From the NCBI GenBank assembly GCA_022795805.1, contig JAAWHK010000021.1:1-33580 (forward strand): a stretch of 33,580 bases of DNA. Direction: 5' to 3'. A program made the position numbers and the translations under genes. Positions 17,555 through 22,820 of the stretch are shown here, piece after piece. How positions within the stretch are numbered: position 1 is the stretch's first letter; each line of letters starts with the position of its first letter. The stretch comes from Hungatella sp. (GTDB taxonomy: Bacteria; Bacillota; Clostridia; Lachnospirales; Lachnospiraceae). The notes beneath the pieces are model-generated. The model ran no database searches. It worked only from the letters and a program-made list of their open reading frames with translations, and was not told where the DNA came from.

Positions 17555-17562
17555 GGTACAAT
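17554..17562 (+). promoter_or_regulatory. Extended -10 promoter of the tyrosine recombinase
   Basis: TGGTACAAT fits an extended -10 (TGn plus TACAAT, 17557-17562). No good -35 box is seen at 16-18 bases. It lies 33-41 bases before the recombinase start codon, giving a leader of about 25 bases. Confidence 0.6.
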
Positions 17563-17594
17563 AACACCAATACTTTTTTAGGAGGCGCATGTCT

Positions 17595-18440
17595 ATGAAA
17601 AATTACACGCTGACCCAGACCCATATCAGTTCCTATATTCGCTCTCTCAGGGAGGAGGAAAAGGCGGCGGCTACCATCGAGAAATATCTGAGTACGCTGA
17701 AGGAATTCTGCGCATGGCTGGAGGGCAGGGAGGTGACAAAGGAGATTGTGGCGCAGTGGAAGGCGAATCTGCTGGAAAAAGGTCAGGCTCCGGCCACGGT
17801 CAACGCAAAGCTTTCCGCTGCCAACAGCCTGTTTCGCTTTCTGGGGTGGAGCAACCGCCAGGTGAAATTTTTAAAGCTTCAGAGACGGGCCTTTCGGGAT
17901 TCATCCCGGGAACTGACCCGGGAAGAGTACAGACGTCTTCTGGGGAGTGCAGGCAGCATGAAGCTGGAGTGGCTGTCCCTTCTGATGGAAACCATATGCG
18001 CGACGGGCATTCGGGTGTCGGAAGTGAAGTATATCACGGTGGAGGCGGCGCTCTCAGGCAGGGCACAAGTGCATCTGAAAGGCAAGATCCGCACCGTTCT
18101 CCTTCCCGGAAAACTGTGCCGCAAACTGAAAAAGTTTGCCGGAAAGAAAAAAATCGCCTCCGGCGAAATCTTTCGGTCGGAGGACGGAGGCAGCCTTTCA
18201 CGTTATCAGATCTGGAAAGCCATGAAAATGCTGTGTAAAAAGGCGGATGTGGAATCTTCGAAAGTGTTCCCCCACAACCTGCGGCACTTATTCGCGGCTA
18301 CCTTCTATAAGGCTACACGGGACATCGTAAAGCTGGCGGACGTGCTGGGGCACAGCTGTGTGGAGACTACCCGCATCTATCTGCTGACTACCGGCAGGGA
18401 ACATGCGCGGCAGCTGGAACGGCTCGGCCTTGTCAATTAA
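17595..18440 (+). CDS. Tyrosine recombinase, probable DNA invertase for the adjacent switch
   Basis: Site-specific recombinase of the XerC/D-like tyrosine family, 281 residues. The N-terminal SAM-like core-binding domain spans about 5-85 and the catalytic domain about 105-275. Catalytic residues are all present: R140 in TGIRVSE, a lysine in the LKGKIRTV hairpin (about 163), H227 and R230 in HNLRHLFA, H253 in LGHSCVETT, and nucleophile Y262 in TRIYLL. AGGAGG at 17580-17585 is 9 bases from the ATG at 17595 and only 3 from the ATG at 17589, so I prefer 17595. Four bases after its stop lies one of two perfect 20-bp inverted repeats, making it the likely enzyme that inverts the segment. It is not XerC/D itself by context, and no phage or conjugation genes accompany it. 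Confidence 0.92.
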   Translation: MKNYTLTQTHISSYIRSLREEEKAAATIEKYLSTLKEFCAWLEGREVTKEIVAQWKANLLEKGQAPATVNAKLSAANSLFRFLGWSNRQVKFLKLQRRAFRDSSRELTREEYRRLLGSAGSMKLEWLSLLMETICATGIRVSEVKYITVEAALSGRAQVHLKGKIRTVLLPGKLCRKLKKFAGKKKIASGEIFRSEDGGSLSRYQIWKAMKMLCKKADVESSKVFPHNLRHLFAATFYKATRDIVKLADVLGHSCVETTRIYLLTTGREHARQLERLGLVN

Positions 18441-18444
18441 CGGA

Positions 18445-18464
18445 CACGGAATCCGTATTCTGTT
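18445..18464 (+). repeat. Left inverted repeat (IRL) of the invertible segment
   Basis: CACGGAATCCGTATTCTGTT, an exact 20-base reverse complement of 18725-18744. Within it ACGGA-A-TCCGT is itself a palindrome, the kind of two-arm site bound by tyrosine recombinases. It begins 4 bases after the recombinase stop codon. Confidence 0.93.
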
Positions 18465-18498
18465 CCCTGGCAGAACGACGGCTACATATTTTTAGTAT

Positions 18499-18528
18499 AT
18501 TATACCATATTGGAAGTTTTCATTGCAA
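18499..18528 (-). promoter_or_regulatory. Strong leftward promoter inside the invertible segment
   Basis: On the minus strand: TTGCAA (18528-18523), an 18-base spacer ending in TGG, then perfect TATAAT (18504-18499), giving an extended -10 TGGTATAAT. As printed it fires through the left repeat into the 3' end of the recombinase gene in antisense. After inversion it would map to about 18661-18690, facing right, with a leader of about 80 bases to the ATG at 18780. Confidence 0.78.
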
Positions 18529-18540
18529 CAGGAACTTACA

Positions 18541-18562
18541 AATTAGTACAGAATTAGTACAG
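18541..18562 (+). repeat. Tandem 11-bp direct repeat within the switch
   Basis: AATTAGTACAG occurs twice back to back (18541-18551 and 18552-18562), starting 13 bases beyond the -35 box of the leftward promoter. It is positioned like an upstream activator or recombination-accessory protein site. The repeat is seen; the role is unknown. Confidence 0.7.
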
Positions 18563-18566
18563 AAAA

Positions 18567-18599
18567 GAGAGGCCACAAGAATTTGTCCTGCGGTCTTTT
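18567..18599. terminator. Imperfect hairpin, possible bidirectional terminator in the switch
   Basis: GGCCACAAGA (18571-18580) pairs imperfectly with TTCTTGTGGCC-like complement TCCTGCGGTC (18586-18595) around a 5-base loop. On the + strand it has two A/C mismatches and runs into TCTTTTATTAT. On the minus strand those mismatches become G-U pairs, and TCTCTTTT follows. It could block read-through from the recombinase into the polysaccharide genes in either orientation. Confidence 0.4.
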
Positions 18600-18612
18600 A
18601 TTATCATAGAAT
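18583..18612 (+). promoter_or_regulatory. Weaker rightward promoter candidate inside the switch
   Basis: TTGTCC (18583-18588), 18-base spacer, TAGAAT (18607-18612). It faces the polysaccharide operon in the printed orientation but overlaps the hairpin and is a poorer match than the leftward promoter. It might give basal expression. Confidence 0.3.
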
Positions 18613-18724
18613 TTATGCATCTGTCAAAATCCGGCAGGTGTATTTTTTTGCGTACAATGGCAAAAAAAATCACCTGGAATCTCTTTGGTTTTTTCGGATA
18701 TTATCATGTGTATCGGTTCCATTC

Positions 18725-18744
18725 AACAGAATACGGATTCCGTG
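18725..18744 (-). repeat. Right inverted repeat (IRR) of the invertible segment
   Basis: AACAGAATACGGATTCCGTG, the exact reverse complement of 18445-18464. The bases immediately outside and inside differ from those at the left repeat, so the repeat ends sharply at 20 bp. Three further matching bases (TGG) occur 3 bases inside. Confidence 0.93.
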
Positions 18745-18779
18745 GCGAAAAGAGGGCGGCGTGGAGAGGGGAGAAGGGA

Positions 18780-19271
18780 ATGGGACATTCCACGAAAAAA
18801 CTGAACCTGGCCGGACAGAGATTCGGAAAGCTGACCGTACTGGAACCGGCTGAAAATATCGGCAGTAAGACGGTATGGCGGTGTCGGTGCGACTGCGGAA
18901 AAGAAGTTGCCGTGAAAACCTGTTATCTTCGCAGCGGACACGTGGTCAGCTGCGGGTGTGCGCTGCCCCAGGGCCGCAGCTGCGGACTGGCCAGTCTTAC
19001 ATACGTAGACGGGACCTGTGTGGAGATGCTGCGGGCCAGGACGGTGAGACGGAACAATACCAGCGGCGTGCCGGGGGTAGACTGGAGACCGTCCAAGGGG
19101 ACCTGGCGGGCCTCTATCTGCTTTAAGGGCAAAAGGCATTATCTGGGGAGCTATCACCGGTTTGAGGATGCGGTACAGGCCAGGAAGCGGGCCGAAAGGG
19201 AACTGCACGACGAATTCTTAAGTCAGTTTGCCCTGTCCGGGGAGAAAAAGATGAAGCAGCCGGCCGGCTGA
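18780..19271 (+). CDS. Zinc-ribbon/AP2-domain protein heading the polysaccharide operon
   Basis: Small probable DNA-binding protein, 163 residues. Residues about 10-60 are the LAGQRFGKLTVLEPAE-type module with the Cys pairs C37/C39 and C58/C60 that suggest a metal-binding ribbon. Residues about 92-147 match an AP2-like domain: NTSGVPGVDWRPSKGTWRA, then KRHYLGSYHRFEDAVQAR. The same two modules usually accompany HNH homing endonucleases of phages, but no HNH motif is present here. As the first gene after the switch it may be a regulator of the operon. The ATG at 18780 follows a purine-rich GAGGGGAGAAGGGA. An in-frame ATG at 18615 would put codons across the right repeat and has no ribosome site. 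The gene could instead be a domesticated relic of a mobile gene. Confidence 0.8.
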   Translation: MGHSTKKLNLAGQRFGKLTVLEPAENIGSKTVWRCRCDCGKEVAVKTCYLRSGHVVSCGCALPQGRSCGLASLTYVDGTCVEMLRARTVRRNNTSGVPGVDWRPSKGTWRASICFKGKRHYLGSYHRFEDAVQARKRAERELHDEFLSQFALSGEKKMKQPAG

Positions 19272-19326
19272 TGCGCGACCCGAAGATACGGCGTGAGACG
19301 GCGGCGGGAAAATCCAGGGGGCGGAT

Positions 19327-20361
19327 ATGATGTGCCACAAAAAGAAAACGAAATCTCTGGTTATTGTGACGGTGGAGGAGACGGCGGCCACGGTTATCGA
19401 AAATGTAAAAAACAGCAGATACGGCAGACAGTACATGCTCAAAGGCGTTCTCATGGATAAGGATGGGACTGAAAAAATAGGGGAAAGAATCAAAGGTGTG
19501 GAGATGGTGGCCGGAAGCGACACGGTGACGGAGTTTGTCTGCCGGGAGTGGGTGGACGAGGTCCTCATAGCACTGCCGCAGGAGACGCCTTTTCCGGAGA
19601 CATTTTACAGTTATCTCCTGGAGATGGGGGTCACGGTTCATCTGAATCTCCTGAAAGCGGCAAAGCTGGAAGGGCACAGACAGGATGTAAAGCAGATCGG
19701 GGATTACACCCTTTTGAGCAACAGTTTTTACCGGACTTCCCTGAAGCAGACGGTGTGCAAGCGGCTGATGGATATTGCCGGAGGTATAGCAGGTTGTTTT
19801 TTTACCGCGGTTTTGTGCGTTGTGATTGGGCCGCTTATTTATATCCATTCACCGGGCCCTATTTTTTTTGCCCAGGAACGGGTGGGTAAAAACGGAAAAA
19901 GGTTTTGTATGTACAAGTTTCGCAGCATGTACCCGGACGCGGAGGAGAGAAAGAAGGAGCTGATGGGGGAGAATCAGGTAAAGGACGGTATGATGTTTAA
20001 GATCGAAAACGACCCCAGAATCATCGGAGGAGAGAAAGGAATCGGAGGTTTTATCAGACGGTTTTCCCTGGATGAATTTCCTCAGTTCTGGAATGTGCTC
20101 AAGGGGGATATGAGCCTTATAGGAAGCAGGCCGCCTACAGTGGACGAGTGGATGAAATATGAGAGGCATCACCGAATCAGACTGGCCACAAAGCCGGGAA
20201 TCACGGGGCTGTGGCAGATAAGCGGGAGAAGCAGGATTAAGGATTTTGAGGAAGTGGTGAGGCTGGACAAAGAGTATGTGGATAACTGGAGTATAAAAGA
20301 AGATATCCGAATCCTTTTAAAGACCGTGAAGGTGGTTCTGACAAAGGATGGGGCATGGTAG
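19327..20361 (+). CDS. Undecaprenyl-phosphate sugar-phosphate transferase, short form
   Basis: Priming enzyme that moves a sugar-1-phosphate onto undecaprenyl phosphate to start the polysaccharide repeat. 344 residues. The C-terminal bacterial sugar transferase domain (about 140-335) has KRLMDIAGGIAG then one membrane hairpin, SPGPIFFAQERVGKNGKRF, MYKFRSMYPDAE, RRFSLDEFPQFWNVLKGDMS, LIGSRPPTVDEW and KPGITGLWQISGRS. The N-terminal part (about 10-110) resembles the CoA-binding-like Rossmann region of long WbaP/CpsE-type enzymes, but the four membrane helices that normally precede it are absent (family about 460 residues; the AP2 gene lies directly upstream). ATGs at 19327 and 19330 have only a weak site, GGGGGCGG. 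The sugar cannot be predicted. Confidence 0.9.
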   Translation: MMCHKKKTKSLVIVTVEETAATVIENVKNSRYGRQYMLKGVLMDKDGTEKIGERIKGVEMVAGSDTVTEFVCREWVDEVLIALPQETPFPETFYSYLLEMGVTVHLNLLKAAKLEGHRQDVKQIGDYTLLSNSFYRTSLKQTVCKRLMDIAGGIAGCFFTAVLCVVIGPLIYIHSPGPIFFAQERVGKNGKRFCMYKFRSMYPDAEERKKELMGENQVKDGMMFKIENDPRIIGGEKGIGGFIRRFSLDEFPQFWNVLKGDMSLIGSRPPTVDEWMKYERHHRIRLATKPGITGLWQISGRSRIKDFEEVVRLDKEYVDNWSIKEDIRILLKTVKVVLTKDGAW

Positions 20362-21341
20362 AGGACACGGGAAAAATCTGGTCTGGAGGTATGCGGAATA
20401 TGCACAGGAAACAGGAAGGCGAAAAAGACATTGAGCGGGAAGAAAAAAACGGCACGATATCGGACGGGGAACTAAAAAAGAGAGGGAGAAGAAGGCGGCG
20501 CAGGCGGATCATATTCTGGGGGCTGCTTATGATCCCAGTTCTTATTTTCGGCATCCGATATCTTTTGTCAGACGAGCTGGAGGTAACCTTTCATCACCTA
20601 TACTCCCGCAAGATGGCGTGCGGGGAGACGGTGCGGGTAGTAGTCCTGTCGGATCTGCACAACCGGGAGTTCGGTCCGGACAATGAGGACCTGGCGGCAG
20701 TGATCGCCTCCCTAAAGCCGGATCTGATCGCCGTGGTGGGGGATATGGTCAACGGGGATGACGAGAATCTGGACGTTATCCTGACCCTGTGCGACAAGCT
20801 GGTAAAGATCGGGCCTGTATACTACAGCCCGGGCAACCATGAGAACAACCTGCTTTACGAGAAGGGAAGCCCTCTAGAAAATTTGCTGCTGGAAAAAGGC
20901 GTTCACGTTCTGGTTAACCGGGCGGAGGCGGTGACCATACGAAAAACCCCCTTTCTTATCGGCAGTCTGACCACGGCCCCGGACGGGTATGAGGAGTACG
21001 GCGCCGTATTTTTTGACGAGTACGAAAAAAGCAGGGATTTTAAGCTTCTGCTGGCCCACTATCCAAGCCTTTACTATGAGGCTCTGGCGGACGGTGACAT
21101 AGACCTTGGGATCTGCGGGCACTACCACGGAGGGCAGGTAAGGCTTCCCTTTATGGGAGGCCTGTACCATGGGGATACCGGATTTTTCCCCAAATATAAC
21201 GGCGGGATGTATGTTCTGCCAAACAGCACGATTTTTGTTTCCAGAGGTTTGGGAGGCCACAGCGGCCTTCCGCGGATCAATAACAGGCCTGAACTGGCTG
21301 TCATTGATATCAACGGCAGGCAGGAGACGGAAATACCGTGA
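20355..21341 (+). CDS. Membrane-anchored metallophosphoesterase (YkuE/YaeI-like)
   Basis: Predicted phosphoesterase of 328 residues with an arginine-rich cytoplasmic start (KRGRRRRRRR), one membrane anchor (about 55-73) and an external catalytic domain. Calcineurin-type metal motifs are complete: SDLHN (D100, H102), VGDMVNGD, SPGNHEN, LLAHYP and GHYHGGQ. Relatives include the YkuE/YaeI phosphoesterases, some linked to lipid or envelope phosphate metabolism. Inside a polysaccharide operon it could recycle undecaprenyl pyrophosphate or process a lipid-linked intermediate; this is inference. The ATG at 20355 overlaps the previous gene by 7 bases and has AAAGGA 6-7 bases ahead. The ATG at 20400, with GGAGGT about 9 bases ahead, is an alternative start. 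Confidence 0.85.
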   Translation: MVEDTGKIWSGGMRNMHRKQEGEKDIEREEKNGTISDGELKKRGRRRRRRRIIFWGLLMIPVLIFGIRYLLSDELEVTFHHLYSRKMACGETVRVVVLSDLHNREFGPDNEDLAAVIASLKPDLIAVVGDMVNGDDENLDVILTLCDKLVKIGPVYYSPGNHENNLLYEKGSPLENLLLEKGVHVLVNRAEAVTIRKTPFLIGSLTTAPDGYEEYGAVFFDEYEKSRDFKLLLAHYPSLYYEALADGDIDLGICGHYHGGQVRLPFMGGLYHGDTGFFPKYNGGMYVLPNSTIFVSRGLGGHSGLPRINNRPELAVIDINGRQETEIP

Positions 21342-21365
21342 CTATAACAAAGGAGTGAGTGCAAC

Positions 21366-22820
21366 ATGATAGCAGTAAGCGCAATTACGCCGGTTTTGAC
21401 CGGGTGTGTGGTTATCCTGTACATAATCCTGATTCGGCGTTTTTTCAGCGTAAGGTCAAAGCTGCCCCTTTTGGGGCTGCGGGACGGGATTGGTCATCTG
21501 ACCGGGAAAAGGAGATGGATGGCAGCACTGGGGGCGGTGTTCTTTCTGGCCTCCTTCGGCGCCGAGGTGAGCACCAAACTGTGGTCCCCGGGCATGCTGA
21601 TGGTTTTTAATTACGAGGAGGCAGCCAGAGGACAGAACCCCAATATTACCCGGTTCAACGAGTCCAACATCCTCTCCGATCGGATTTTGGAGAAGGTGGT
21701 TCAGCGGGGCGGGCTGAAAGTAAGCCCGGAGCGACTGGCAAAACTTCTGACCATATCCACCCGGCTGGACGCGGAGAAACTGGATGTAACCCAGGAATCG
21801 GATATGAAGATATCCACGGAATACTGGGTACACTGCCAGGGGACCGTGTCTTTGTACGGCACCAATCCCAAAACGGTGCTGAATCTGCTGGCAGATGTGT
21901 ACTGGGAGGATTTTATTCAGAATTATGCGGAGAATGACAGTGTTTTGGATCTGACTTTTGACGAACTTGAGGGCATGGAGTATCTGGATGTAAAAGATTA
22001 CCTGCAGATGCAGGCTTACAAGCTGAAGAATTATCTCCCTGTGTACAGCAGCGCCAGCGGCAGTTTCCGTGCGGCGTCAAACGGGGAAACCTTCGCGTCT
22101 CTGTCTCAGAAGATTGACAATTACATCGACATAGAGCTGGAGCGCTATGAGGCTTTTGTGCTGGAGAAGAGTCTTTCCAGGGACAAAACCACCTATCAGT
22201 CCAGGATGCAGTATGCCAACCGGCTTCTGGATATTTCCAGGAAGGAGGACATGGCGGCCTACGATGTGCGCATAGAGACCATCAACATGTATAATGCCTT
22301 TATGACCCGGTTTGTCCTCATACCCACCTACGACACAAATAAGGAATTCTATATGTCAAAGACAAAGGTGGGGGTGGACTACTTCGCGGATGAGGCCAAG
22401 GAGTACCTGGAGTCAGCCACCAAGCTGGTGGAGGAGATGGATCATAACACCTACGCCTCCGCGCAGATGGGAAAAGGACAGACTTCCGTGGATGTATATG
22501 CTCAGGCGGACAGGCGCATAGAGGAGCTGAAAAGCGAACTGCTCAACCTGTCTGCTCAGTGCAGGGAGCTGTGCAGCGCCTATGTGAAGGAGAAGCGGGA
22601 CGGGTACATTCAGGTCAGCTTCGCCGCTCCGTCCGTCACCGGGGAGGCTGTAAAAGCTCTTATGCTCACCCTTCTCTTTGTGGCGGCCCTGGGCGGAATC
22701 ACCATACTGGATCCCTTCTACCGTGCCTGCCAAGCGATGCCCCAGGGCGGAAGAGGAAAGGGGATCAGGCCGGGGAAGGGCGCAAAAGGCCAGGAAGACA
22801 GGAAGGAGGTTGCACCATGA
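21366..22820 (+). CDS. Wzz-like membrane protein (chain-length regulator candidate)
   Basis: Membrane protein of 484 residues not matching a named family at sight. It has N-terminal hydrophobic segments (about 5-25 and 50-68), a large predicted external region (about 75-430) with a long helical, coiled-coil-prone stretch (about 330-415), and a C-terminal membrane segment (about 440-460) followed by a basic tail. The segment after the first helices, YEEAARGQNPNITRFNES, parallels EYTGTRAKEGLSPDGTDIDT in the next gene, so the two look like paralogous Wzz-type co-polymerase subunits. Wzz proteins set polymer length with Wzy. The ATG at 21366 follows AAAGGAGTGAGTGCAAC, and the stop overlaps the next start (ATGA). 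No kinase motif is present. Confidence 0.65.
   Translation: MIAVSAITPVLTGCVVILYIILIRRFFSVRSKLPLLGLRDGIGHLTGKRRWMAALGAVFFLASFGAEVSTKLWSPGMLMVFNYEEAARGQNPNITRFNESNILSDRILEKVVQRGGLKVSPERLAKLLTISTRLDAEKLDVTQESDMKISTEYWVHCQGTVSLYGTNPKTVLNLLADVYWEDFIQNYAENDSVLDLTFDELEGMEYLDVKDYLQMQAYKLKNYLPVYSSASGSFRAASNGETFASLSQKIDNYIDIELERYEAFVLEKSLSRDKTTYQSRMQYANRLLDISRKEDMAAYDVRIETINMYNAFMTRFVLIPTYDTNKEFYMSKTKVGVDYFADEAKEYLESATKLVEEMDHNTYASAQMGKGQTSVDVYAQADRRIEELKSELLNLSAQCRELCSAYVKEKRDGYIQVSFAAPSVTGEAVKALMLTLLFVAALGGITILDPFYRACQAMPQGGRGKGIRPGKGAKGQEDRKEVAP

Larger units (their letters stand above)
18445..18744. other. Putative invertible promoter segment (phase-variation switch)
   Basis: A 260-bp interior (18465-18724) is flanked by perfect 20-bp inverted repeats, adjoining a tyrosine recombinase on the left and a polysaccharide operon on the right (the first ATG is 35 bp past the right repeat). 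The interior has no convincing gene. It holds a strong leftward promoter (18499-18528), a tandem 11-bp repeat (18541-18562), an imperfect hairpin (18567-18599), a weaker rightward promoter candidate (18583-18612) and AT-rich DNA up to the right repeat. This is the architecture of known invertible capsule promoters. In the orientation printed, the better promoter faces the recombinase, so I infer the polysaccharide operon is off or low. Inversion itself is not shown by a single sequence. Confidence 0.8.

Noticed and set aside
18615-18779. In-frame upstream extension of the AP2 gene running through the right inverted repeat
   Set aside because: No ribosome site before the ATG at 18615, the extension has no recognisable protein sequence, and it lies mostly inside the segment expected to invert.
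17595-19271. Recombinase plus AP2 gene as a prophage or integrative element
   Set aside because: No phage structural, excision, replication or conjugation genes accompany them, and the flanking repeats are inverted and close rather than direct attachment sites.
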